Shown: in pieces, positions 8,861 to 17,845 of the stretch
Position numbering within the stretch: the stretch's first letter is position 1
Layout: each line of letters starts with the position of its first letter
From: Bradyrhizobium sp. JYMT SZCCT0428
GTDB taxonomy: Bacteria > Pseudomonadota > Alphaproteobacteria > Rhizobiales > Xanthobacteraceae
Length of the DNA stretch: 64,000 nt
Direction: 5' to 3'
Assembly: GCF_018131075.1 (NCBI RefSeq)
Contig: NZ_JAFCLS010000018.1
Location: forward strand, 96,783 to 160,782
The notes under the pieces: generated by a model
What the model was told of the DNA's origin: nothing
What the model saw: the letters and a program-made list of their open reading frames with translations, nothing else
Database searches by the model: none
Made by a program: the position numbers and the translations under genes

Positions 8861-10186
8861 TTAACCCTCAAAGAAGCGGTTTTTCGGCCTCGGCAGCCCC
8901 AAATTCTCCCGCAGGGTCCGGCCTTCATATTCCTTACGGAAAATCCCGCGTTTCTGCAGTTCCGGCACCACCTTGTCGACGAAATCGTCGAGCCCGGCGG
9001 GCAGGAACGGGAACATGATGTTGAAACCGTCGCTGCCGCGGCTCACCAGCCATTCCTCCATCTGGTCGGCGATGGTCACGGCCGTGCCGACGAAGGAGAG
9101 CCCGCCATAGCCGCCGACGCGCTGGGCGAGCTGACGCACGGTAAGCTTGTCGCGCGCCGCGACGTCGACCAGGCGCTGGCGGCCGCTCTTGCTGGCGTTG
9201 GTCTCGGGGATGTCAGGCAATTGGCCGTCGGGATCGAAACCGGAGGCGTCGGTGCCGAGCTGGACCGACAGCGAGGCGATGGCGCTGTCGTAATGCACCA
9301 TGCTGTCGAGCTTTGCGCGCTTCTCTTTTGCCTCATCGACGCTGTCGCCGACCACGACGAATGCACCCGGCAGGATGACGAGATGCTCGGGGTTACGGCC
9401 AAATTTTTCCATCCGGCCCTTGATGTCGGCGTAGAGTTTTTGGGCATCGGCGAGAGAGCCGCCGCCGGTGAACACGGCCTCTGCGGTCTCGGCAGCGAGT
9501 TGCCGGCCGTCGTCGGAGGCGCCGGCCTGCACGATCAGCGGCCAGCCCTGCACGGGGCGGGCGATGTTGAGCGGCCCGCGCACGCTCAGATATTTTCCCT
9601 TGTGGTTGAGCACGTGCATTTTGGCGGGATCGAAATAGAGTCCGGATTCGACGTCGCGCACAAAAGCGTCGTCGGCAAAGGAATCCCACAGGCCGGTAAC
9701 GACGTCATAGAATTCGCGCGCCCGCTTGTAGCGCTCGGCGTGCTCCATGTGATCGTCGAGCCCGAAATTTAGCGCGGCGTCCGGATTGGACGTGGTGACG
9801 ATATTCCACCCCGCGCGCCCATTGCTGATGTGGTCGAGCGAAGCGAAGCGCCGCGCGACGTGATAGGGCTCGTCGAACGTGGTCGATCCGGTCGCGATCA
9901 GGCCGATATGTTCGGTGGCGCCGGCCAGCGCCGACAACAGCGTGAACGGTTCGAACGAGGTCACGGTGTGGCTGCGCTTGAGCGCATTGACCGGCATGTT
10001 CAGCACGGCCAGATGGTCGGCCATGAAGAAGGCGTCGAATTTGCCGGCTTCCAGTTTCTGGATCAGTTTCTTGATATGCGGGAAATTGAAATTGGCATCG
10101 GGCCATGCGCCGGGATAGCGCCACGCGCCGGTGTGGATAGAGACCGGCCGCATGAACGCGCCGAGCTTGAGTTGCCGCTGTGCCAT
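8861..10186 (-). CDS. LLM-class flavin-dependent monooxygenase (NtaA/SnaA/DszA type)
   Basis: 441 residues from MAQRQLKLGAF. Typical signatures of the NtaA/DszA group: HTGAWRYPGAW near the start, FDAFFMADHLAV, WNIVTTSNPDAALNFG, and GWPLIVQAGASDDGR. These enzymes use FMNH2 from a separate reductase to oxidise sulfur- or nitrogen-containing organic molecules. No reductase or ABC transporter gene is adjacent, so the substrate cannot be inferred. The frame continues upstream to 10492 through a repeat, so the ATG at 10186 was chosen. Confidence 0.88.
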   Translation of the reverse strand: MAQRQLKLGAFMRPVSIHTGAWRYPGAWPDANFNFPHIKKLIQKLEAGKFDAFFMADHLAVLNMPVNALKRSHTVTSFEPFTLLSALAGATEHIGLIATGSTTFDEPYHVARRFASLDHISNGRAGWNIVTTSNPDAALNFGLDDHMEHAERYKRAREFYDVVTGLWDSFADDAFVRDVESGLYFDPAKMHVLNHKGKYLSVRGPLNIARPVQGWPLIVQAGASDDGRQLAAETAEAVFTGGGSLADAQKLYADIKGRMEKFGRNPEHLVILPGAFVVVGDSVDEAKEKRAKLDSMVHYDSAIASLSVQLGTDASGFDPDGQLPDIPETNASKSGRQRLVDVAARDKLTVRQLAQRVGGYGGLSFVGTAVTIADQMEEWLVSRGSDGFNIMFPFLPAGLDDFVDKVVPELQKRGIFRKEYEGRTLRENLGLPRPKNRFFEG

Positions 10187-10300
10187 CGCCCCGTTTCCGT
10201 GTTCGTTGGTGTTGCCGGAAGAGATAGGCATGGGCGAAGGCCGCGCCATCGGCGGCCGGCAGAAGATTTTTTTGTTTTTATGCGGGTGCTCAACATGATC

Positions 10301-10378
10301 GTCATTCCGGGATGCGCGAAGCGCAGACCCGGAATCTCGAGATTCCGGGTTCATCGCTGCGCGATGCCCCGGAATGAC
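10301..10378. repeat. Palindromic intergenic repeat, family C, copy 2
   Basis: Same outer (GTCATTCCGGG / CCCCGGAATGAC) and inner (CCCGGAATCTCGAGATTCCG) palindromes as 1267-1345. Located upstream of the monooxygenase and downstream of the NUDIX gene. Confidence 0.85.
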
Positions 10379-10403
10379 GGTGAGTGAAACGAGCCGGGAG
10401 GCC

Positions 10404-11141
10404 CTACGCCCCCAGCACGTCCTTTTGCATCTTGCCGCCGTAGAAATGGAAGAACGGCACCGGTGCGTCGTGGCGCAGCGGGCCGGTGGCAAGGCGGCGG
10501 TCGAGTTCGGCGAGCACGTTCTTGGTCATGGCATGCGCATCGGCGAGCGGTTTGGAGCCGATCTCGACCCAGACCAGCTCTACGAGTTCGGCATCGGCGT
10601 GGATCACGCCCTCGACCTTGTGGGCGATGGCGGATGCGTCGGCAGTGAAGAAGCGGGTGTCGAAACGGCGGACGCGGCCGGGCGGCGTGATCGCGCGTGC
10701 AATCAGGAACAGGCTGGACGGATCGGGCAGCAGGCCGGCATCCGAGAACGGCTGCCAGGCGCCTTCGAGTTTCACGGGCTTTTCGACTTTGCGGCCGAGG
10801 CAGAGACCGGTTTCCTCGCAGGCTTCACGGATCGCCGCTACCGCCAGCGCACGTGCGCGCGACGGCGCGATCTTCGGGCTGCCCTTGAGCAGATTGGCTT
10901 CGAGCTCGCCGGTGATGGGTGCGGCAACGGGAATGCGGTTGTCAGCCTTGTCGACGCGGCCGCCGGGGAAAACGTACTTGCCAGGCATGAACACCACATT
11001 GTCGTGGCGTTTGCCGACCAGCACCTTCGGCTTGTCGCCGCTCCGATCGATCAGGATCAGCGTCGCGGCGTCCTTCGGTCGGAAGTAGGGATGGTGATCG
11101 GCTTCTTTTCCTTCGACGATTGCAGGCGCTGCTTCGGTCAT
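10404..11141 (-). CDS. NUDIX hydrolase
   Basis: 245 residues. The Nudix box is recognisable, though split by an insertion: GGRVDKADNR, then about 35 residues later AIREACEETGLCL supplying the REx2EExG acid cluster. Hydrolyses a nucleoside-diphosphate-linked compound (likely CoA-type or NUDT19-like by the insertion); substrate uncertain. The same-strand gene DUF983 lies 100 bases upstream, so it may be the tail of the topA-rnr-DUF983 block. Confidence 0.85.
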   Translation of the reverse strand: MTEAAPAIVEGKEADHHPYFRPKDAATLILIDRSGDKPKVLVGKRHDNVVFMPGKYVFPGGRVDKADNRIPVAAPITGELEANLLKGSPKIAPSRARALAVAAIREACEETGLCLGRKVEKPVKLEGAWQPFSDAGLLPDPSSLFLIARAITPPGRVRRFDTRFFTADASAIAHKVEGVIHADAELVELVWVEIGSKPLADAHAMTKNVLAELDRRLATGPLRHDAPVPFFHFYGGKMQKDVLGA

Positions 11142-11241
11142 TCCATCCCCGTTCAGTCTCTTGTTGTTTTTGGTTTAGGCATTGCGTTTTCGAGCGAAGT
11201 GGATACCGGTTCGCGTGAAGAAAACGCGTCAAAATAAGACG

Positions 11242-11682
11242 CTAGACGGGAGGAATGTCGCTAGGGGCATTTTCGTCAAAGCCATGCATGCGCAGCGCCC
11301 ATTGGAAACCGACCACGGCGCCTTTGACCGGTTGCAGAAGCAACAGCGACGAGAGGAAGGTGAAGGGCAAATAGATCGCCATCTGCAGCCAGATCGCCGG
11401 TGAATAATTGGTTTCCACCCACAGTACGACCGGTACCACGATGTGGCCGACAATGACGATCACGAGGTAGGCCGGCAAATCATCGGCGCGGTGCGGCGTG
11501 TAATCGAGCCCGCAGGTCTTGCAGTGGTCGTCGACCTTCAGAAACGCCCGAAACAGCTTGCCTTCGCCGCAACGCGGGCAGCGGCACATGAAGCCGCGCT
11601 TCATCGCGGTCCAGAGATCACGCTTTTCGCCCTTCACGGATTCCCTGGTCCAGACTGTCGTCGCGGGGCTCACCGTTTCCAT
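11242..11682 (-). CDS. DUF983 family membrane protein
   Basis: 146 residues: two CxxC pairs at about residues 34-56 (CRCPRCGEG, HCKTCGLDY) forming a zinc ribbon, followed by two hydrophobic segments (LVIVIVGHIVVPVVLW and IYLPFTFLSSLLLL). This is the DUF983 signature. Function unknown. The start overlaps the rnr stop by 13 bases, so translation is probably coupled to rnr. Confidence 0.88.
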   Translation of the reverse strand: METVSPATTVWTRESVKGEKRDLWTAMKRGFMCRCPRCGEGKLFRAFLKVDDHCKTCGLDYTPHRADDLPAYLVIVIVGHIVVPVVLWVETNYSPAIWLQMAIYLPFTFLSSLLLLQPVKGAVVGFQWALRMHGFDENAPSDIPPV

Positions 11683-14006
11683 GACTTGCCTCTCTTCGAT
11701 TTGCCGGGCGTGGCTTTGCCCTTGCGATCCTTCGGATGCGGGCTACGGCCCGGACGCGTCTTCGATGGCGTGACCGGGGCTTTTGAACCTTCGCGGCGGC
11801 CGCCCTGTTTTCTGCCGCGCGGAATGACCTTGCCTTCAGATAGTAACTCGAACCGCAGCGCGCCAGCTACTGGTGCTGCTTCTACCAGACGTACGTCGAC
11901 AACGTCCCCCAGCCGGTGCATGGCACCGCTGCGTGAGCCGACGAGCGCGTGCCGCGTCTCGTCATAGTTGAAATATTCTGTTCCGAGCGTGCGGATCGGG
12001 ATCAGCCCGTCGGCGCCGGTATCAGACAACTTCACGAACAGCCCGGCGCGGGTAACGCCGGAAATGCGGCCCTGGAACGTCGCGCCGATGCGATCGGCGA
12101 GGAAATGCGCGATCAGTCGGTCGGCGGTCTCGCGTTCGGCCTTCATGGCGCGGCGTTCGGTGACCGATATCTGTGCGGCGACTTCGCTCAGCGTTTCCAG
12201 CGTTTCGGTGTCCGGCAGCGCGCCTTCGCCGAGGCCGAGCGCGCGGATCAGCGCGCGATGCACGATCAGATCGGCATATCGCCTGATCGGCGAGGTGAAA
12301 TGCGCATAGCGCCGCAGGTTGAGGCCGAAATGGCCGTAATTCTCGGCGGAATATTCCGCCTGCGCCTGCGAGCGCAGCACCACTTCATTGACCAGCGGCT
12401 CATAATCCTCGCCGCGGACCTGGCCCAGCACGCGATTGAACAAAGCAGGGCGCAATGCGCCGGCTTTCGCAAATGGCAGGTCGAGCGTTTTCAAAAATTC
12501 CTGGAGGTTATGGACCTTCTCCTGGCTTGGCTCGTCATGCACGCGGTAGATCAGCGGCAGCGCCTTCTTCTCCAGCATTTCGGCGGCGGCGACATTGGCG
12601 AGGATCATGAACTCCTCGATCAGCCGGTGCGCATCCAGCCGCTCCGGCACGATGACGCGATCGACGGTGCCGTCAGGCTTGAGCAGGATTTTTCGTTCCG
12701 GCAAATCCAGGTCCAGCGGATCGCGTTCGTCGCGCGCCAGTTTTACCAATGCATACGCCGCATAGAGCGGTTTGAGGATCGGTTCGAACAGGGGACTAGT
12801 CGTATCGTCGGGGCGGCCGTCGATCGCGGCCTGCGCCTGCGCATAGTTCAGCTTGGCGGCCGAGCGCATCAGCAGGCGATGAAAGCTGTGCGAGCGCTTG
12901 CGGCCGTCAGGGCCGATCACCATCCGCACCGCGAGCGCGCCGCGCGGCTCGCCCGGCACCAGCGAGCACAGATCGTTGGAGATGCGCTCGGGCAGCATCG
13001 GCACCACGCGGTCCGGGAAATACACCGAGTTGCCACGCGTCAGCGCGTCGCGATCGAGCGCCGAGCCTGGCCGCACATAGAACGCGACATCGGCGATGGC
13101 GACATGGACGATGTAGCCGCCCTTGTTGTTCGGATCGTCATCGGGCGCGGCATGGACCGCGTCGTCATGGTCCTTGGCGTCGGGGGGATCGATGGTCACG
13201 AGCGGCAGCTCGCGCCAGTCCTCGCGGCCCTTCAAAATTGCCGGCTTTGCGTCCTCGGCTTCGCGCAATGCTGATGGGGTGAAGGCCTGCGGAATATCGT
13301 GGGCGTGGATCGCGATCAGGCTGACCGCTTTCTCGGTTGCGAGCGAGCCGAGCCGCTCCTTTACCTTGCCCGACGCCAGCCCGTAGCCGCGCGTGCGCAC
13401 CAGATCGACGCTGATGAGGTCGCCATCCTCGGCGCCGCCGGTATCTGAGCTTGCGATGTTCAACTCGCGCCCGGCCTGCTTCTTGTCGACAGGGATCATC
13501 CTTCCGCCGCCATTGGGCAGCTTCCGAAAAATGCCGAGCAGGCGGGTGCGGGCGTGGTCGATGACCTTGATGACGCGTCCGCGATAGGGCGTGCCAGCGG
13601 TGTCGTCGGTCTTCTCGACGCGCAGCAGCGCCCGGTCGCCGACCCCGGCGGCGGTGCCCGGCTGCGGGCGGCGCGGGACGTGAATGCGGATCTTCGGTGC
13701 CGCGCCAAACTCCTCTTCATCCCATTCGGTTGGCGTGGCGAGCAGTTCGCCGTCGGTATCGCGGCCGGTGATATCGGCCATCACGGTCGGCGGCAGGGCG
13801 GCGGGCTCGAGAACCTTGCGGCCGCGCTTGGCGATGGTGCCTTCGTCAGCGAGTTCGCGCAGGATTCGCTTCAGCTCGACGCGGTCGGCATTCTTCAGAC
13901 CGAACTCGCGGGCGATCTCGCGGGTGCCGATCTTGCCTGGATTCGCACGGATGAAGGCAACGATGGCGTCCCGGGCCGGAAAGCCATTGTCGTGTTTTCT
14001 CTTCAC
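11670..14006 (-). CDS. rnr: Ribonuclease R
   Basis: 778 residues: N-terminal winged-helix and cold-shock regions, RNB exonuclease domain with the metal-binding DPPDAKDHDDAVHA cluster, then an S1 domain and a basic tail rich in Lys/Arg/Gly. Degrades structured RNA 3' to 5'. Start is the GTG at 14006, which directly follows the topA stop codon (TAA-GTG), so the two are cotranscribed. Confidence 0.95.
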   Translation of the reverse strand: MKRKHDNGFPARDAIVAFIRANPGKIGTREIAREFGLKNADRVELKRILRELADEGTIAKRGRKVLEPAALPPTVMADITGRDTDGELLATPTEWDEEEFGAAPKIRIHVPRRPQPGTAAGVGDRALLRVEKTDDTAGTPYRGRVIKVIDHARTRLLGIFRKLPNGGGRMIPVDKKQAGRELNIASSDTGGAEDGDLISVDLVRTRGYGLASGKVKERLGSLATEKAVSLIAIHAHDIPQAFTPSALREAEDAKPAILKGREDWRELPLVTIDPPDAKDHDDAVHAAPDDDPNNKGGYIVHVAIADVAFYVRPGSALDRDALTRGNSVYFPDRVVPMLPERISNDLCSLVPGEPRGALAVRMVIGPDGRKRSHSFHRLLMRSAAKLNYAQAQAAIDGRPDDTTSPLFEPILKPLYAAYALVKLARDERDPLDLDLPERKILLKPDGTVDRVIVPERLDAHRLIEEFMILANVAAAEMLEKKALPLIYRVHDEPSQEKVHNLQEFLKTLDLPFAKAGALRPALFNRVLGQVRGEDYEPLVNEVVLRSQAQAEYSAENYGHFGLNLRRYAHFTSPIRRYADLIVHRALIRALGLGEGALPDTETLETLSEVAAQISVTERRAMKAERETADRLIAHFLADRIGATFQGRISGVTRAGLFVKLSDTGADGLIPIRTLGTEYFNYDETRHALVGSRSGAMHRLGDVVDVRLVEAAPVAGALRFELLSEGKVIPRGRKQGGRREGSKAPVTPSKTRPGRSPHPKDRKGKATPGKSKRGKSWKR

Positions 14007-16766
14007 TTATCCCCGGGCCTTGCCCGCGCTCTTTTTCGCAGGCGTTTTGGGTGCTGCTGCAGGCTTTGCTGCTGAGGTCTTTGCCGCCGACGCGACCGGC
14101 GCGCGCGCCTTGCTGACGGCTTCCGATTTCGGTTTCGCCGGGGCCTTCTTCACCGCGGCCTTCTTGGCGGGTTTTGGCGCGTCTGGATCAACGGGCGCCT
14201 TGGCCTTGGCGGCCTTCTTCGGTGCGGCTTTCTTGGCGCCACGCTTCGGCTTGCCGCCGCCCTTGGCGGCGCGTTCGTCGATCAGCGCGATGGCTTCGGC
14301 GAGCGTAATCGTATCCGGCGTCTTGTCGCTCGGGATGGTGGCGTTGACGCCGCCGGCGGTCACGTAAGCGCCGTAGCGGCCGTTCTTCACGGCGACACCG
14401 CCCAGACTCGGGTGCTCACCGATCGGCCTGCCCGGATCGGCGCCGAAGCGGCGGCCGCTCGGACCCTTCAAGATCTTTTCGGCGATCAGCGTCACCGCGC
14501 GATTGAGGCCGATGTCGAACACCTCGTCGCCGGCCTCCAGGCTCGCATAGGTCTTTTCATGGCGCACGAACGGACCGAAGCGGCCGATGCCGGCGGTGAT
14601 CGGCTCGCCAGTCTCGGGATGCTTGCCGATCTCGCGCGGCAACGACAGCAGTTTTAGCGCAAGCTCAAGCTCCATATCGCCGGGCGAGGAGCCTTTCGGA
14701 ATACCGGCGCGCTTGGGCTTTTCGCCCTCGGCATAATCCTTCTGCTCGCCGAGCTGGATATAGGGACCGAAGCGTCCGGCCTTCACCGTGACGTCGAGAT
14801 CGGTCTCGGGATCCTTGCCGAGGACGCGGTCGGCGCTGGCCTCGCTGTCAGCGGCAAGCGGACGGGTGTGACGGCATTCCGGATAATTCGAGCAGCCGAC
14901 AAAGGCGCCGAACTTTCCAGCCTTCAGGTTGAGCCTGCCGGTGCCGCAGGTCGGGCACTGCCGGACATCGCCTCCGTCAGCGCGAGGCGGATAGATGTGC
15001 GGGCCCAGCATGTCGTCGAGCGCATCGAGCACCTCAGAGACGCGAATATCCTTGATGTCGCTGACTGCACCGGCGAAACCGGTCCAGAATTCCTTCAGCA
15101 CATCCTGCCAGGAAATCTCGTTGTTGGAGATGCGGTCGAGCTGTTCTTCCAGATTGGCGGTGAAGTCATACTCTACATAGCGCGCGAAGAAGTTTTCCAG
15201 GAACGCGACCACGACGCGGCCCTTGTCTTCGCCATGCAATCGTTTCTTCTCGAGCTTGACGTAGCCGCGGTCCTTCAGGACCTGCAGGATGGAAGCGTAG
15301 GTCGAGGGCCGGCCGATGCCGAGTTCTTCCATCCGCTTGACCAGCGACGCTTCGGAGAAGCGCGGCGGCGGTTCAGTGAAATGCTGGGTGACGGCGAGAT
15401 CCTGCCGCTTCAACGCTTCGCCCTCGCTCATTGCGGGGAGGCGACGGGAATCCTCGTCTTCCTCGTCGTCGCGGCCTTCCTGATAGAGGGCGAGGAAACC
15501 GTCGAACTTCACGACCTGGCCGCTGGCGCGCAGGTCCAGCACGCGTGAGCCAGCCTTGGCCGCGATATCGACGGTGGTGCGTTCCAGTTCGGCGGATTCC
15601 ATCTGGCTCGCGATGGTGCGGATCCAGATCAGCTCATAGAGCTTGGCCTGATCGGTATCGAGACGCCGGCGCATTTCGGCCGGACGGCGCGACATATCGG
15701 TCGGGCGAATCGCTTCATGCGCTTCCTGCGCGTTCTTGGCCTTGCTGACATACTGGCGCGGCGCGTCCGGGACATAGGCGTTGCCGTAATCCTCGCCGAT
15801 CACCTTGCGGGCCTGGGTAATGGCCGAGCCGTCGATCTGCACGCCGTCGGTACGCATATAGGTGATGAGACCGGTGGTCTCGCCGCCGATATCGATGCCT
15901 TCATACAGGCGCTGCGCGATCCGCATCGTATGCGCCGGCGCGAAGCCGAGCTTGCGGCTGGCTTCCTGCTGCAGCGTCGAGGTGGTGAAGGGGGCCTGCG
16001 GATTGCGGCGGGCGGGTTTTGCTTCGACGGTCGAGACCGTGAAGTTGGCGGCCTCGATCGCTTTTTTGAGGTCTTCGGCTTCGGCGCCGGTGCCGATGTC
16101 GAGGCGCTGGATCTTCTTGCCGTCGGCGCCGACCAGCCGCGCTTCGAACGTGTCGCCGCGCGGCGTCGTCAAGGTGGCCACCAGCGACCAGTATTCGCGG
16201 GGCACGAATTTTTCGATTTCAAGTTCGCGGTCGCAAACCAGCCGCAACGCCACCGACTGCACGCGGCCGGCCGAGCGGGCGCCCGGCAGTTTGCGCCACA
16301 GCACCGGCGACAGCGTGAAGCCGACCAGATAGTCCAGCGCGCGGCGCGCCATATAGGCGTCGACCAGCGCGCCATCGATCTGGCGCGGCGACTTCATCGC
16401 ATCGGTCACCGCCTGCTTGGTGATGGCGTTGAACACCACGCGCTCGATCTTGTGATCCTTGATCGCGCGCTTCTCTTTCAGGACTTCGAGCACGTGCCAG
16501 GAGATCGCTTCGCCCTCGCGATCAGGGTCGGTTGCGAGAATCAGTCGGTCGGCGCCCTTCAGGGCCTTGGCGATATCGTTGAGCCGGCCGGCCGCCTTGG
16601 GGTCGATCTCCCAGATCATCTGAAAATTTGCGTCCGGATCGACCGATCCGTTCTTGGCGGGGAGGTCGCGAACATGGCCGAACGAGGCCAGAACCTCGTA
16701 GGAGGCGCCCAAATATTTGTTGATCGTCTTGGCTTTCGCCGGCGACTCCACAATGACGATATTCAT
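14007..16766 (-). CDS. topA: DNA topoisomerase I
   Basis: 919 residues. TOPRIM motif at the N-terminus (VESPAKAKTINKYLG), active-site tyrosine in LITYMRTDG near residue 310, a Cys4 zinc ribbon around residue 590 (CPTCGTG ... CSNYPEC), topo C-terminal repeats, and a long Lys/Ala/Pro-rich tail (last ~80 residues) likely binding DNA nonspecifically. Relaxes negative supercoils. First gene of the topA-rnr-DUF983 operon. In many alphaproteobacteria dprA and plsY sit directly upstream of topA; here they lie 3.4 kb and 5.9 kb beyond its start, separated by the HxlR/oxidoreductase genes. Confidence 0.96.
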   Translation of the reverse strand: MNIVIVESPAKAKTINKYLGASYEVLASFGHVRDLPAKNGSVDPDANFQMIWEIDPKAAGRLNDIAKALKGADRLILATDPDREGEAISWHVLEVLKEKRAIKDHKIERVVFNAITKQAVTDAMKSPRQIDGALVDAYMARRALDYLVGFTLSPVLWRKLPGARSAGRVQSVALRLVCDRELEIEKFVPREYWSLVATLTTPRGDTFEARLVGADGKKIQRLDIGTGAEAEDLKKAIEAANFTVSTVEAKPARRNPQAPFTTSTLQQEASRKLGFAPAHTMRIAQRLYEGIDIGGETTGLITYMRTDGVQIDGSAITQARKVIGEDYGNAYVPDAPRQYVSKAKNAQEAHEAIRPTDMSRRPAEMRRRLDTDQAKLYELIWIRTIASQMESAELERTTVDIAAKAGSRVLDLRASGQVVKFDGFLALYQEGRDDEEDEDSRRLPAMSEGEALKRQDLAVTQHFTEPPPRFSEASLVKRMEELGIGRPSTYASILQVLKDRGYVKLEKKRLHGEDKGRVVVAFLENFFARYVEYDFTANLEEQLDRISNNEISWQDVLKEFWTGFAGAVSDIKDIRVSEVLDALDDMLGPHIYPPRADGGDVRQCPTCGTGRLNLKAGKFGAFVGCSNYPECRHTRPLAADSEASADRVLGKDPETDLDVTVKAGRFGPYIQLGEQKDYAEGEKPKRAGIPKGSSPGDMELELALKLLSLPREIGKHPETGEPITAGIGRFGPFVRHEKTYASLEAGDEVFDIGLNRAVTLIAEKILKGPSGRRFGADPGRPIGEHPSLGGVAVKNGRYGAYVTAGGVNATIPSDKTPDTITLAEAIALIDERAAKGGGKPKRGAKKAAPKKAAKAKAPVDPDAPKPAKKAAVKKAPAKPKSEAVSKARAPVASAAKTSAAKPAAAPKTPAKKSAGKARG

Positions 16767-17005
16767 GTCATTCCAATGGCTTACGGGAAAAGATTAAGGC
16801 CGGTTCCGCGAGACTCGCGGCCGCCGTTTCGACCCGAACATGGGTGGTGAGGCGGCCCCTGTCAAATCGACAGATATTGAGTGGGGGCCGGAAAGGGGTC
16901 TTGGACGTCCGGACTTATATACAGGAAGTTGCGGATTGCGCCCTAGAGTTGCGCCCGCAAAGAGGTTATTTCTCGTCCATATTATATGGGATTGGGTCAT
17001 TTTAT

Positions 17006-17248
17006 TTGAGCAAGGCAGGGGGCGGCCGGAAGCGCACCGCTTCGGGCGGTAATCGGCGATATCAAGCGGTTGAATCAGGCGAGGAGGGCGGCCCCGACGA
17101 GGCCGTGGCCTTCATCGCGGAGACCGTTGCCGAATTGACAAAACTCGCCGAGCGCCACCGGCTTGAGGTCCTCAGCCATTTGCTCGGGATGGCGCTGCTG
17201 GAAGCCCAGGAGCACCTGCGGCTGCGGAGCAAGCGCAAGCTGTCGTAG
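17006..17248 (+). CDS. Small hypothetical protein
   Basis: About 80 residues from a TTG start (SKAGGGRKRTASGG...). The basic, glycine-rich N-terminus is followed by a clear amphipathic helical part (AVAFIAETVAELTKLAERHR, then LLGMALLEAQEHLRL). I recognise it only as a small protein seen in Bradyrhizobium-type genomes. The open frame extends to 16844 and the start is uncertain. Convergent with the HxlR gene 13 bases away. Confidence 0.5.
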   Translation: MSKAGGGRKRTASGGNRRYQAVESGEEGGPDEAVAFIAETVAELTKLAERHRLEVLSHLLGMALLEAQEHLRLRSKRKLS

Positions 17249-17261
17249 GCGGCGCGTCCGT

Positions 17262-17747
17262 TCAGGCCGAAATAGACCTGAGTTTCCGTGATGGCTTGGT
17301 GTCCGGGCGCGGTTTGAGCGCCGTATCGGCCGCGGTCAATAGCCGCCCATCTTGCGAATGGAGTTCGAGCTTGCGAACGGGGCGGCCCTTTTCCTTGTCG
17401 ACCAGGATGGTCGTGATTTCCTCGGGATGGTCGTCGAATTCCTCGCTCCACTGGCGCAGAGCTACCAGGATCGGAAACACGCCGCGGCCTTTCGGCGTCA
17501 AAAGATATTCCTGATAGGCGCTGCCATCGGAGGCGGGAGCCAGCTTGAGAATGCCCTGATCGACCAGCGCGCGCAGGCGCACGGTGAGGATGTTTTTGGC
17601 GAGCCCGAGACTTTTCTGAAATTCGCCGAAGCGGCGGCTTCCGAACAGCGCCTCGCGGATGATCAGCAGCGACCACCAGTCGCCGATCGCGTCCAGCGAG
17701 CGCGCGATCGGGCAATCGTCCTTGTCAAAACTCGTCCGTTTCACCAT
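17262..17747 (-). CDS. HxlR-type winged-helix transcriptional regulator
   Basis: 161 residues. CPIARSLDAIGDWWSLLIIRE and FGEFQKSLGLAKNILTVRL are HxlR-family hallmarks: a winged helix-turn-helix beginning with a conserved cysteine (Cys12) and the GDWW/SLLIIR helix. Divergent from a short-chain dehydrogenase gene; the intergenic region holds a long inverted repeat that fits an autoregulatory operator. The extra C-terminal ~50 residues beyond the core domain are not typical of the minimal family. Confidence 0.9.
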   Translation of the reverse strand: MVKRTSFDKDDCPIARSLDAIGDWWSLLIIREALFGSRRFGEFQKSLGLAKNILTVRLRALVDQGILKLAPASDGSAYQEYLLTPKGRGVFPILVALRQWSEEFDDHPEEITTILVDKEKGRPVRKLELHSQDGRLLTAADTALKPRPDTKPSRKLRSISA

Positions 17748-17778
17748 GGCAGTCTCCGGATGACATCACGGCTTTGTG

Positions 17779-17831
17779 GTTGCATTATAAAACCAGATGA
17801 TCTAGAAAGCAATCTAGTTTAATAATGCAAC
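17779..17831. promoter_or_regulatory. Long inverted repeat, candidate HxlR operator
   Basis: GTTGCATTAT (17779-17788) and ATAATGCAAC (17822-17831) are perfect inverted arms; the flanking inner bases extend the symmetry (AAAACCAGA against TCTAGTTTA). Inside are two copies of ATCTAG. It spans the region between the divergent HxlR and SDR starts, and the right arm ends 14 bases before the SDR start codon. Confidence 0.65.
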
Positions 17832-17845
17832 CATCGGAGGCTCCC

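Noticed and set aside
11949..13274. Long open frame antisense to rnr
   Set aside because: Shadow of the RNase R gene, His/Arg-rich composition typical of antisense frames in high-GC DNA.
15717..16850. Long open frame antisense to topA
   Set aside because: Shadow frame; overlaps the conserved TOPRIM domain completely.
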